Positions 47,566 to 56,078 of a DNA stretch of 64,000 nucleotides are shown here, piece after piece. The notes beneath the pieces were generated by a model that was given only the letters and a program-made list of their open reading frames with translations, searched no databases and was not told the DNA's origin. The number at the start of each line of letters is the position of its first letter. The first letter of the stretch is position 1. The position numbers and the translations under genes are program-made. The stretch comes from Xanthomonas sacchari (GTDB taxonomy: Bacteria > Pseudomonadota > Gammaproteobacteria > Xanthomonadales > Xanthomonadaceae): the NCBI RefSeq assembly GCF_024266585.1, contig NZ_CP100647.1, positions 1,717,001 to 1,781,000 of the forward strand, given 5' to 3'.

Positions 47566-48654
47566 TCAGCGTGACTCGCCCGCTGCGAGCGTGCCGGTCA
47601 ACCGCTTCGGATCCAGCACCACATGCTTGATGCGGGTGCGCTTCCAGGTGTAGCTGATGTGCACCTTGCCGTCGCGGGTCTGGATCACCGCCGGGTAGGA
47701 GAACTCGTCCTTGGGGCTGTCTTCCAGGGTCAGCACGCGGGTCCAGTGCAGGCCGTCGTCGGACAGGGCGACGGCGAGCACGCCGCGGCCGTCCCACCAG
47801 TCCTTGCCGGCCTCGGTCGGGTTGTAGACCAGCAGCGAGCGGCCGTCGGCCAGGACCACCGCGTCGGTGCCGGAATTGGGATTGGCCAGGTCGAGCAGGG
47901 TCATCGGTTCCCAGGTGCGGCCCTGGTCGCGCGACCAGGTGCTGAACACGTGGTTCTGCTGGCTGCGGCCCACCGCCTGCAGGCGGCCGTCCTTGTGCAG
48001 CAGCACGCTGGGCTGGATCGCGCCGATCTTGGCCGGGTCGTTCATCGCCGGGCCGCGGGTCCAGTGCGCGCCGTTGTCGTCGGACCATTCCATGTGCGCG
48101 ACCCAGCCGGCGTCCTCGCTGCTGCTGGGGCTGAGGATGCGGCCGCTGGGCAGCTGTACCGGTTTGTTCTTGATCGGGCCGAGGATGCCGGCGGGCAGGC
48201 GCTCGGGCGTGGACCAGTGATGGCCGCCGTCGCTGGAGGTGGTCTGCATGCCCCACCAGCGCTTGGGATCCGGGCCGACCTTGTAGAACAGCCGCAGCGG
48301 CCCCTGCGCGGGCTGGAACAGCACCGGGTTCCAGGTCGGCAGCGCCGCGCCCTGCGCCTGCGCGCCGTCGGCCACGCGCTGTGCCGGTTGCCAGCCCTGC
48401 GCGTCGCGGCGCGCCACCCAGATCGCGACATCGTCGGCGCCTTCGTGGCGGCCGCCGAACCAGGCCGCGAGCAGGCCGTCGCGGGTTTCCACCAGGGTGG
48501 AGGCGTGGCACTGCGCGGTCGGCGCCTGCGCGTTGACGAATTCGCTGTAGACGATGGGCGAGGGCGGCCCCTGTGGCGGGGCGACGGCGGCCGGTCCGGC
48601 GAGGGCGCGCACCGCGAACAGCGACAACAGGGGAAACAGCGAAGGCGACATCAT
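47566..48654 (-). CDS. Exported sialidase-family (BNR/Asp-box) glycoside hydrolase
   Basis: The predicted protein has 362 aa, a Sec signal peptide (PSLFPLLSLFAVRALAGPA) and a six-bladed beta-propeller fold indicated by Asp-box motifs SSDGGHHW, SDDNGAHW, SRDQGRTW and SDDGLHW. The first strand has QCHASTLVETRDGLLAAWFG. It belongs to the sialidase superfamily, but the true substrate may not be sialic acid because the Arg triad cannot be placed with certainty. It is divergent from the alpha-fucosidase gene across 114 bp, and the two probably answer the same signal. Confidence 0.85.
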   Translation of the reverse strand: MMSPSLFPLLSLFAVRALAGPAAVAPPQGPPSPIVYSEFVNAQAPTAQCHASTLVETRDGLLAAWFGGRHEGADDVAIWVARRDAQGWQPAQRVADGAQAQGAALPTWNPVLFQPAQGPLRLFYKVGPDPKRWWGMQTTSSDGGHHWSTPERLPAGILGPIKNKPVQLPSGRILSPSSSEDAGWVAHMEWSDDNGAHWTRGPAMNDPAKIGAIQPSVLLHKDGRLQAVGRSQQNHVFSTWSRDQGRTWEPMTLLDLANPNSGTDAVVLADGRSLLVYNPTEAGKDWWDGRGVLAVALSDDGLHWTRVLTLEDSPKDEFSYPAVIQTRDGKVHISYTWKRTRIKHVVLDPKRLTGTLAAGESR

Positions 48655-48768
48655 GTGGTCCGGTCCTGTCCCGCAAAAGGGGATACCTATTTATCATCAA
48701 TTAAATACCATATGCTGACACCACCGGCAGCGCCGCCTGCCAACCGACGACGATTGCGAGGATCCGCC
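48655..48768. promoter_or_regulatory. Divergent promoter region of the glycosidase pair
   Basis: The 114 bp between the two glycosidase starts include an AT-rich core (TATTTATCATCAATTAAATA, 48689-48708) that stands out from the GC-rich surroundings and is the likely place for both promoters. No clear operator symmetry was found. Confidence 0.4.
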
Positions 48769-50145
48769 ATGCCGAACCGCCCGCTCTCTCCGCTCCGCTG
48801 GCTGGCCGCGCTCGGCCTGACCGCCCTGACCGCGCCACCGCTGCTCGCCCAGAACTTCGCCGAGGTCAAACCCTCGCCGCAGCAGGTGGCCTGGCAGGAC
48901 CTGGAATTCGGGGTGATCGTGCATTTCGGCACCAACACCTTCCTGGATCGCGAGTGGGGCGACGGCACCGCCAGCCCGAAGGTGTTCGCACCGGACCAGG
49001 TGGACCCGGCGCAGTGGGCGCGCGCCTCCAAGGCGGCCGGCGCCAAGTACCTGATCCTGGTCGCCAAGCACCATGACGGCTTCGCGCTGTGGCCCACCGA
49101 GGACAGCGCCTATTCGGTGAAGAACAGCCCGTGGCTCGGCGGCAAGGGCGACCTGGTGAAGATGACGGGCGAGGCCGTGCGCAAGGAAGGCATGGGCTTC
49201 GGCATCTATCTGTCGCCGTGGGACCGCCACGAACCCAAGTACGCCGACCCCAAGGCCTACGACAAGTTCTACGCCGCACAGCTGGTGGACCTGGCCTCGC
49301 ACTACGGCCCGCTCACCGAGTGGTGGCTGGACGGCGCCGGCAGCGCCGGCCACGTGTACAACTTCGACAAGTACATGGAAGAGCTGCGCACCTACCAGCC
49401 CAACGCCATGGTCTTCGCCGACACCGCGCTGTTCGAGTACGGCGACGTGCGCTGGGTCGGCAACGAGGCCGGGGTGATCGAAGGCGAAAACTGGAACACC
49501 ATCGATCGCCACGGCTACCTGCGCTGGCGCCCGGTCGAGGTGGACACGCCGCTGCACAAGCTGCAGTGGTTCTGGCACCCGAACAGCGACCAGACGCTGA
49601 AGAGCGTCGACGAGCTGGTGCAGATCTGGGAAGACAGCGTCGGCCGTGGTGGCCAGCTGGTGCTGGGCATCGCCCCGGACAAGCGCGGCCTGCTGCCCGA
49701 GGCCGACGTCAAGCGGCTGGAGGAAATGGGCCAGGCGCTGCAGGCGCGCTACGGCGCCGACCGCAACCTGGTGCGCGGCCGGCTCAAGAGCGACGACGGC
49801 ATCGCCGCGGCGGTGGACGGCGACCGCGACACCTTCTGGAGCGCGCCGGACGGTTCGCACCACGCCACGCTGGAGCTGCAGTTCAAGCAGCCGGTGACCT
49901 TCGACACCGCGCTGTCGATGGAATGGCTCAACGACGGCCAGTTGGTGCAGAAGTACGCGGTGGAAGTGTTCCGCGACGGCGCCTGGGTCAAGGTGGCGCA
50001 GGCGCAGGCGATCGGCCACATGAAGATCGACCACTTCCCCGCGGTCACCGCTTCGCGCGTGCGCTTGAACATTTTGTCCAGCGTCGATGCCGCGCATATC
50101 CGCGAGTTCCAGTTGTTCAACGTGGGTGCCGGCGCGACGCGCTGA
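48769..50145 (+). CDS. Exported GH29 alpha-L-fucosidase with C-terminal F5/8-type domain
   Basis: The predicted enzyme has 458 aa and removes alpha-linked L-fucose from glycans. A signal peptide (LAALGLTALTAPPLLAQ) precedes the GH29 barrel: WQDLEFGVIVHFGTNTF, ILVAKHHDGFALWPT and LSPWDRHEP are typical, and the nucleophile is D188 in TEWWLDGAG. Residues from about 330 form a discoidin/F5/8-like carbohydrate-binding domain (DRDTFWSAPDGSHHATLELQ). The start ATG 48769 directly precedes the signal peptide. It is followed by a good intrinsic terminator. Confidence 0.92.
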   Translation: MPNRPLSPLRWLAALGLTALTAPPLLAQNFAEVKPSPQQVAWQDLEFGVIVHFGTNTFLDREWGDGTASPKVFAPDQVDPAQWARASKAAGAKYLILVAKHHDGFALWPTEDSAYSVKNSPWLGGKGDLVKMTGEAVRKEGMGFGIYLSPWDRHEPKYADPKAYDKFYAAQLVDLASHYGPLTEWWLDGAGSAGHVYNFDKYMEELRTYQPNAMVFADTALFEYGDVRWVGNEAGVIEGENWNTIDRHGYLRWRPVEVDTPLHKLQWFWHPNSDQTLKSVDELVQIWEDSVGRGGQLVLGIAPDKRGLLPEADVKRLEEMGQALQARYGADRNLVRGRLKSDDGIAAAVDGDRDTFWSAPDGSHHATLELQFKQPVTFDTALSMEWLNDGQLVQKYAVEVFRDGAWVKVAQAQAIGHMKIDHFPAVTASRVRLNILSSVDAAHIREFQLFNVGAGATR

Positions 50146-50169
50146 AGCCTGCCGCGGCGTACGACCGAA

Positions 50170-50203
50170 GCCGTACCCGGCGCGACGCCGGGTGCGGCTT
50201 TTT
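50170..50203 (+). terminator. Rho-independent terminator of the fucosidase gene
   Basis: GCCGTACCCGGC (50170-50181) pairs with GCCGGGTGCGGC (50187-50198) with a 5-nt loop, and TTTTT follows at 50199-50203. It lies 25 bp after the fucosidase stop. Confidence 0.8.
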
Positions 50204-51063
50204 CGTTGGAGCTGTGCGCTGCGTCTGCGGCGAGGGCGGCGGTGTGAAGGCGCGGCGGTTCCAACATCGCCGCGAAGAAGAGCGCACGCGCCGCAAGACG
50301 TACTCCCCTTTCCCCCCCGGGAGAGGGGGTGGGGGTGAGGGGCGGCGCGAGCGCAGTCGCTCAGCGCAGTCGCTGCGTCCGCGGCGACCCAGCCGTGGCG
50401 TTGCGCCACGGCCGCTTGGTGCGGGCGAGGTGCACGCCATGCGTGCACGGCATGCGATGGCGCAGGAGCAGCAGACGGAGGGCGCCTTTAACTGCGCCGC
50501 AGAGGGGCACTTCGTTACCTTTGCAGAACTGGCTTCAGCCGCGACGGGGTTCTACAGCTACATCTCGCAACGGTTGAAGCCACTCCTATGCGCGACGGAG
50601 TTAGATGCGCCGCGTGCTCAGGCCTGCATTACGTGTACGTTGTTCGTGGTCGCGACAACCGCGCTTAGCCCGAGTTGCGCAGGGGGGGCGCAGGTCCCAC
50701 ACGGTAATGCTGCGCGGAGGCCTGTGCGATACATGGAATCACGTGGCGCACAGCAAAATCCGCAAGCAGCCGGTCGATGCGCGTCTGCCCGATCATCGCC
50801 TGCGATGCGCAGTGTCGTCCGATGGTAGGCATTGCTTGCCATCGCTGGCGCACATGCCGTTGCGGAAGCCTTCGAGGCGCGCTCGGCCGATATGAGGACA
50901 AACCGGTCAGGCCGCATGCGCAGGCGCGCCCGGCGATCGCCGCATTCACGGCGCCGCCGCCGCCGCGTTTAGAGGGAGGTCGCCCTCCATCCGTGGCGCT
51001 GCCAAGTCGCCGACGCGGCGTGGCCATGGTGCCGGGGTGGTCCCGTCCTCGTGGAGTAACGCC
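50204..51063. other. Gene-poor region before the deaminase-like gene
   Basis: I see no convincing gene. The stretch contains a partial copy of the 140-bp repeat family (GGGAGAGGGGGTGGGGGTGA near 50321), a decayed GGCTTCAGCCGCGAC element near 50532, and GC-rich sequence without consistent codon bias in any frame. Confidence 0.5.
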
Positions 51064-51507
51064 ATGCCCGACAGCGCAGGTGTATCCGGGTTCCGCTCGG
51101 TGTCGTTCGAACGGCGAAGGCGGCTACGACGATGGACGCGGCTGCGCCATGGCCTGTGCGTGACACTGGCGTGCATCGCGGTGGCCTTGGCGCCATCGTG
51201 GGATGCGCGTAGCGCGCCGTCGGCCCCGCAGCCACTGCCCCGCGTAGTGCCCGTGGCTGGGCCGAGCGATGGCCGGTGCACGACCGGTCCGCCTTCCGTG
51301 CTCGATCTTCGCCAGTGCGCGGTGCGTGCCGTTGCCTGCCTCCGCGCAGCAGCGTCGGCGCACGCAAGGCCCCAGCAAACCGGGCTGCGGCCCAGTTCCC
51401 GGGCGGCGGACCCCGCTGCCGTTCTCTTCCCTTCAAGGACCCGACATGGCCTATTTCAAGCTTGCCGAGCAGACACAGCTGAATCGCTACGTCTGCGACT
51501 TCCATAG
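51064..51507 (+). CDS. Possible small exported protein (doubtful)
   Basis: An ATG at 51064 with GGAG eight bases upstream opens a 147-aa frame whose N-terminus looks like a long signal peptide: basic residues (RRRRLRRWTRLRHG), a hydrophobic core (LCVTLACIAVALA) and a cleavage-like SARSA-type end. The remainder is Arg/Ala-rich with no family features and overlaps the next gene by 62 bp, which is unusual. It may be chance coding in GC-rich DNA. Confidence 0.25.
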   Translation: MPDSAGVSGFRSVSFERRRRLRRWTRLRHGLCVTLACIAVALAPSWDARSAPSAPQPLPRVVPVAGPSDGRCTTGPPSVLDLRQCAVRAVACLRAAASAHARPQQTGLRPSSRAADPAAVLFPSRTRHGLFQACRADTAESLRLRLP

Positions 51508-53650
51508 TCACTTCACCGGCATCCTGCCGACCCAGCGCAAGGAGCTGGACGACACGCGGTCGTCGCTGGCGCAGTTGCTGGCGCAGCGCTTCTACGCCAA
51601 CGATCGGCATGCAACGGCCAAGGGCGAACTGTTGCTGTTCCGCTACGCGCTGACATTGATGACCGAGCGCACAAGCAATCCCTTCGCCCGGTTGCTGGGC
51701 AAGCGCAACCGCACCGAGTACGAACGGGCCGAATGCGTGGCGGAGAACATCTACATCGCCTGTCAGGTGATCGCGGCCGAGTACGGCTACGTGCGCAGCG
51801 AGTTGGCGCTGCCGCCGCAATCGCCCATGCTCTACACGCTGGTCGACACCGAGATCGTCACCCCGGCTCTGGCCTCGGCGGATGGCCCCCACCCCAGCCT
51901 TCGCACGCTGGTGCGCTACTTCAACAACAAGTTCTACAGCGCCAGCAAGTACACCCCGTTCGACGATGCCTACAAGCTGCGCGGCCATTTCGTGAAGCAG
52001 CTGTGCCAGGGGGATCCGGCCGACTACAAAAACTGGAGCGAGTCGCAGAAGGCCGACTACCGCCTGTGGGTATGGGCGATCTTCAACTACCTGCGCGAGG
52101 ACGGCGTGCTGCTGATCCAGGCTGCCGCCACCGAGGACGAGATCCCGCAACTGGCGGGGCTGGCGCAGGACTACAACGTCCAGTACGGCACCGATTATCG
52201 GCTTCTGGTGCATTCGCCGCATCACTACATGCCTGATGGTGCCTTGAAGAAATACCTGGACGACAAGGTCGCGCCGCTGCTGACCGGCCAGGGGAAAGGA
52301 GATTCGATCATCGTCGGGCTGGACCTGCTCGGCGCGGAGAACAAGGTCGGCAACTACGCCGAACTGTTCACCTGGCTGCAGCAGAACGCCAACGTGCTGA
52401 GCGCAAATTTCGGCAGCGGCGCAGGCAAGCGCGCGCTGCGTGCGATGGTGCACATCCACTGCGGCGAAGGCAGTGGTTTCGGCGCGGAGAACCGGTCGGT
52501 GACCGGCTACTATCTGCATCAGGTCGGCGACCCGGATGCCCGGTTCTACGCAGCACTGTCCGCGCATGTGCTCGATGCCTGGAACGCCGCCAATGGCAAG
52601 CGCGGCGCCACGCCGCGCGGCACGCGCGGGACCGCGGTTCCGCAGGGGCTGTTCGAGGAGTTGTTCGCCAACACCGCCTTCAGTCACGACGGGCATGTGC
52701 TGCGCCGCTTCGACATCAACGCGCCGCTGTCGCGCGAACTGGCCGGCTACAACGCCAAGCGCAACGTGATGGCGCTGAGCGAGGCGCTGGATCGGCGGTC
52801 GCTCGATGTCAATCGCGACGTCTACCACGCGTTGGTGGAGAACAATCCGCTGTACGCATTCCGCCTGGGACACGACTACTACTACCGCAACTACATGGCC
52901 GCGCGTTATCCGTGGCTGGCCTTCGACACCAACCTCGGCAGCAATGCGATCACCGGTGCCTCCGCATTGTTCGATTCCGTGCAGGGCTACCGGCTCAACC
53001 GCGGCTATCGGCAACTGGACGGCTACATCGACACCGACGTGCTCGAGGCTGTCGGCAATGCGGTGCTGAGCATGGAAACGCAGGGCCTGGATCGGGCGCA
53101 GATCGCCAAGTTCGTCGCTCTCAGCCAACAGAGCGGCGATCTGGCGACCACACTGCGCGACAACCAAGCCTATCTGCAGAGACAGCTGCAGGCGGCGCTG
53201 CAGCCGATCTACGACCCGGCACAGGCCGAGTTCCTGTTCGGCACCTATTGCAAGCTGGTCCTGTATTGCGCCGGCGACGCCCCGGCCGCGGCGCTGCGTT
53301 ACCAGGCCATGGTGCGCGCGTTGCTGGTCGTGCAGAACTGGCGCTCCTATCTGCTGGGCGCCGACGGTCAGGGCGTGGAGCATACCGGCGTGCAGCGCGA
53401 ATACCTGCGCATGCTGGTGCTGCTGATCTACAAGCTGCTGCCGAACAACCAGAACGAACTGCAGGTGGATCTGCTGCAGACCCTGGCCACGCTGCTGCGC
53501 AGGCTGGCCTTGAGCTACTGGCGCGCCACGGTAGGGCCGACCAGCGCGCTGGAAGTCACCGGCAGCCTGCTCCGGCTGGAATCGCTGGACGGCTTCAAGG
53601 GCCCGGCCTCGGTGGTCGTGGTGCGGCGTGCGCCGCCGGCCTCGTCATGA
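51446..53650 (+). CDS. Adenosine deaminase-superfamily-like metalloprotein
   Basis: The predicted protein has 734 aa, starts at ATG 51446 and shows no signal peptide. The metal-site motifs of adenosine deaminases appear in order: H20-x-H22 in DFHSHFTG (as LHVHLDG), H338-C-G-E341 in HIHCGEGSG (as HAGE), H476 in RLGHDYYYRNY (as RVGHGYHT), the AFDTNLGSNAITGA segment (as FEICPWSSYLTGA), and D531 in YIDTDVLEA (as NTDDP). Large insertions make it twice the normal enzyme size, in the range of RdrB, the deaminase of the RADAR phage-defence system, but no RdrA ATPase gene is adjacent. The last 200 residues are helical without a known motif. It is coupled to the next small gene and lies 530 bp before the R-body sigma factor gene. 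Confidence 0.7.
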   Translation: MAYFKLAEQTQLNRYVCDFHSHFTGILPTQRKELDDTRSSLAQLLAQRFYANDRHATAKGELLLFRYALTLMTERTSNPFARLLGKRNRTEYERAECVAENIYIACQVIAAEYGYVRSELALPPQSPMLYTLVDTEIVTPALASADGPHPSLRTLVRYFNNKFYSASKYTPFDDAYKLRGHFVKQLCQGDPADYKNWSESQKADYRLWVWAIFNYLREDGVLLIQAAATEDEIPQLAGLAQDYNVQYGTDYRLLVHSPHHYMPDGALKKYLDDKVAPLLTGQGKGDSIIVGLDLLGAENKVGNYAELFTWLQQNANVLSANFGSGAGKRALRAMVHIHCGEGSGFGAENRSVTGYYLHQVGDPDARFYAALSAHVLDAWNAANGKRGATPRGTRGTAVPQGLFEELFANTAFSHDGHVLRRFDINAPLSRELAGYNAKRNVMALSEALDRRSLDVNRDVYHALVENNPLYAFRLGHDYYYRNYMAARYPWLAFDTNLGSNAITGASALFDSVQGYRLNRGYRQLDGYIDTDVLEAVGNAVLSMETQGLDRAQIAKFVALSQQSGDLATTLRDNQAYLQRQLQAALQPIYDPAQAEFLFGTYCKLVLYCAGDAPAAALRYQAMVRALLVVQNWRSYLLGADGQGVEHTGVQREYLRMLVLLIYKLLPNNQNELQVDLLQTLATLLRRLALSYWRATVGPTSALEVTGSLLRLESLDGFKGPASVVVVRRAPPASS

Positions 53651-53940
53651 TCGGCGCCTGGGCCACGACGGCGCTGGACGAGGTCGCCACCTATCTATGG
53701 CAGGCGGAACTGGCGTGCGTGGAGTCGGCCATCGCCACGCCGACACCCGCGCCAGCGTCGGGCGAGGCGACGCCTCCCCCCGGCTCGCCGCCGCAGGCAC
53801 CGCAGCCACCGACTCCAACCTCGGCGCAGAGACAGGAGCCAGTGCTGCCAGCGGCGGATGCAAAGCCGGACATCCAGCAGTTGCTGCATGCGCTCCGCGA
53901 TCAGAAGGTACTGGAGGCCTTGGTCAAGCTGCTGCGCTGA
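53647..53940 (+). CDS. Small Pro-rich protein coupled to the deaminase-like gene
   Basis: The predicted protein has 97 aa. Its ATG overlaps the preceding stop (ATGA). It has an N-terminal helix (WATTALDEVATYLWQAELA), a central Pro/Ala/Gln linker of about 40 residues and a C-terminal amphipathic helix (DIQQLLHALRDQKVLEALVK). It looks like an adaptor or partner of the deaminase-like protein. No family is recognised. A terminator follows immediately, so the pair forms a two-gene unit. Confidence 0.6.
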   Translation: MIGAWATTALDEVATYLWQAELACVESAIATPTPAPASGEATPPPGSPPQAPQPPTPTSAQRQEPVLPAADAKPDIQQLLHALRDQKVLEALVKLLR

Positions 53941-53961
53941 GCTGATCGCGAACGCACGATC

Positions 53962-53996
53962 CGGGCCCGCTGTCTGTGCAGTGTGCCCGTTTTTTT
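53962..53996 (+). terminator. Rho-independent terminator after the deaminase-like unit
   Basis: CGGGC (53962-53966) pairs with GCCCG (53985-53989) across a structured loop, followed by a run of seven T (53990-53996). It separates the deaminase-like pair from the sigma factor and R-body genes. Confidence 0.6.
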
Positions 53997-54180
53997 GCGC
54001 GAATGGCCCACAGAATCACGGAGAAGCTGCCTTCGCCGTATGCATGCGTAGACAAAGCGCGCACACACGCCACCTCCCGTGCGGCTGCGCGGGCATCGCC
54101 CCGCGGTTGTCACCCAGGGAACAGCTATTGCTGCCGGCCCCCACAGAGACTCGTCGCACAAGGGGATTTCGGAGCATGCG

Positions 54181-54747
54181 ATGGAGAGGGCAATGGAAAA
54201 GTCAGGCGTGGACGCCTTGCGATTCGCCGAGGCCGACGAGATGTTCACCCGCGCCTGGCGCGCCATGCTGCCGGATCTGCGGCGGCGCGCGTTGCGGTTG
54301 GCCAACGGGCGTGCGGATGCGGCCGAGGACCTACTGTCGGACACCGCGGTCAAGGCGTTGCTGTTCATGCGCCGCTCGCCGGATGCGATGACCGACCCGC
54401 AGGGGTTCTTGTTCGTGGTGTTGCGCCACGTGTTCCTGGACCTGGCGCGGCGGCGCCGCGGCGGTGGCGAACCGCTGGATCGCTCTTCCGAGGCTAAGGA
54501 AGTGGACGCCGTGGCCGATCAAGGAATGACCGCCCTGCAACGTGCCGAACTGGAGGAGCAGATGGAGCGCGTGGTGACGGCGGTGGCGGCGCTGAGTCGG
54601 GAGCAGCGCCGCCTGTTCGCCTACCGCTTCGTCGAGGAGTTGCCCTATCCGGCCATCGCCAACCTACTGCGTATCAACCAGCCGCTGGCGCGCAAGCGCG
54701 TGGAGCTGCTGCGCAAGCGGCTGCGCCTGGCGCTGGTGGCCGAATGA
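54181..54747 (+). CDS. ECF-like sigma-70 factor of the R-body locus
   Basis: The predicted protein has 188 aa. ATG 54181 has GGAG six bases upstream; ATG 54193, with GGAGAGG before it, is an alternative. Region 2 includes DAAEDLLSDTAVKALLFM and FLFVVLRHVFLDLARRRRGG; region 4 includes LSREQRRLFAYRFVEELPYP and the recognition helix IANLLRINQPLARKRVELLR. No anti-sigma gene is adjacent. It lies just upstream of the first rebB-like gene in the same orientation, so it probably drives the R-body genes. That link is inferred from position. Confidence 0.85.
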   Translation: MERAMEKSGVDALRFAEADEMFTRAWRAMLPDLRRRALRLANGRADAAEDLLSDTAVKALLFMRRSPDAMTDPQGFLFVVLRHVFLDLARRRRGGGEPLDRSSEAKEVDAVADQGMTALQRAELEEQMERVVTAVAALSREQRRLFAYRFVEELPYPAIANLLRINQPLARKRVELLRKRLRLALVAE

Positions 54748-54908
54748 GCGTGTTGGCCGCAGCGGCTTCACAAGCCGCCCACGGCGGCGTTTTCCCTCCA
54801 CGCCGGGCCGCGTAGGCCGCGGCATCGCGGGCGCCGCGGCGGGGCGCGGCACAGGCCATCCCCGTCGCGGCGCCTCCCCGGCAGGCGACTCACCAAGGAA
54901 TCAGGCTC

Positions 54909-55142
54909 ATGGCAGACAACACGTTCGTCAATTCGCAGATCACCGATGCGGTCACCCAGACCAACGTCAAGGTGGTGGCTGAGGCGCCCGCCCAGGCGAT
55001 CGCCTCGCTGTATCAGGTCTCCAGCCACTCCACCGGGCTGGCGTTGCAGAACGCGGTGCACAGCCAGCAGGCGCTGAACCAGGTCTCCAATGCGGTGGTG
55101 TCCAAGGCGGTGGCGCTGATCATGGCGATCGGCGAGAAGTGA
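54909..55142 (+). CDS. RebB-family R-body protein (first paralogue)
   Basis: The predicted protein has 77 aa. Its opening NSQITDAVTQTNVKVVAEAP is the RebB signature, followed by an amphipathic helix (AIASLYQVSSHSTGLALQNA). RebB-type proteins polymerise into R-bodies, coiled protein ribbons that unroll on a pH shift and were first known from Caedibacter killer symbionts. AAGGA precedes the ATG. It lies 161 bp after the sigma factor gene and 53 bp before the next reb-type gene. Confidence 0.88.
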   Translation: MADNTFVNSQITDAVTQTNVKVVAEAPAQAIASLYQVSSHSTGLALQNAVHSQQALNQVSNAVVSKAVALIMAIGEK

Positions 55143-55195
55143 TGCAGCGCCGGGACGGCTGAGACGGGTACCGATTCATCCATCAGGAGAGTGGC

Positions 55196-56035
55196 ATGTG
55201 GCCTTTCGCAAGCAAGAAGACTTCCGCCTCCCCGCCGGCCGCCGCGGCGGCGCCGGCCGGTGCGGCAACAGTGCCGTCATCCACCATGGGGGCGGCACAG
55301 ACTCCGGATGCGCCGGCGCCGGAGGCGGCCAGCGGCACTGCAGCCGCGGCGCCGGTCGCCGCAGATAGTCCCTCCGCCGCGGTGCCAGCGAGTAGCGAGG
55401 CCAGCAGCGCGCCCGCCGCTGCGGCAGGCGCCGCGGTGCCCCCCGCGGTCGCGCCCGCCGCCGACGCCGCGCCTGCGGCAGCGGCAGGTGGCGATGGCGC
55501 ATCGCCGCCCGCGGCGCCGCCAGCCGCTCCGGTCTCGCCGTCGCCTCCACCGCCGCCGTCCATGCTGAAGACGCTCAACACCCACATGCTGGCGCAGGCC
55601 TCCGCGGAACGGCCGGCCAGCGACGCGCTCAACAGCAAGATCGTGCAGGCCGTGCAGCTCAGCAATGCCGAGACCATGGCCTACGCGCCGTCGCAGATCG
55701 TGGTCGGCTCGAACATGCTGATCAGCCAGGCGTCGGGCCTGATCGCGCAATCGGCGGCGGTGTACTTCGACGGCGTCAGCAAGATGGCGCTGGCCAGCCA
55801 GGGCGTGCTGCTCAAGCAGATGACCGAGAACCTGGCCGAGAACAAGATGGAGCAAGCCGCCGAGGATGCGCTGGGTGTGCTGGCCACCGACGTGCTGGTC
55901 GGTGCCGCAGCGGCAGTCGCGGCGGCCGCCGGCGCGCTGGAGGCCGAATCCGCCGGCTTCGCCATCGACAAGATCGACCAGAGCATCGCCAAGTACGCGG
56001 ACCTGATGCGCGGCCGCAAGTCCGCGTCCACGTAG
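55196..56035 (+). CDS. RebB-like protein with long Ala/Pro-rich N-terminal extension
   Basis: The predicted protein has 279 aa, with a strong AGGAGAG ribosome-binding site. Residues 1-120 are low-complexity Ala/Pro/Ser sequence likely to be extended. Residues about 140-210 resemble the RebB core (ALNSKIVQAVQLSNAETMAY; SQASGLIAQSAAVYFDGVSK), and an Ala-rich hydrophobic helix (LVGAAAAVAAAAGALEAE) lies near the end. It may cap, anchor or space the ribbon, or modulate its polymerisation as the non-major Reb proteins are thought to do. That role is inferred. Confidence 0.75.
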   Translation: MWPFASKKTSASPPAAAAAPAGAATVPSSTMGAAQTPDAPAPEAASGTAAAAPVAADSPSAAVPASSEASSAPAAAAGAAVPPAVAPAADAAPAAAAGGDGASPPAAPPAAPVSPSPPPPPSMLKTLNTHMLAQASAERPASDALNSKIVQAVQLSNAETMAYAPSQIVVGSNMLISQASGLIAQSAAVYFDGVSKMALASQGVLLKQMTENLAENKMEQAAEDALGVLATDVLVGAAAAVAAAAGALEAESAGFAIDKIDQSIAKYADLMRGRKSAST

Positions 56036-56078
56036 GCCGTTTGCACCACCGATTCCACCACACTCACAGGGGAACACC

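Noticed and set aside
47623-48768. Extension of the fucosidase frame by 382 codons upstream
   Set aside because: It runs antisense through the sialidase-family gene; the signal peptide beginning at 48769 marks the true start.
51446-53650. Calling the deaminase-like gene a full RADAR system
   Set aside because: No RdrA-type ATPase or accessory membrane gene is adjacent, and homology to RdrB is only inferred from motif order and size.
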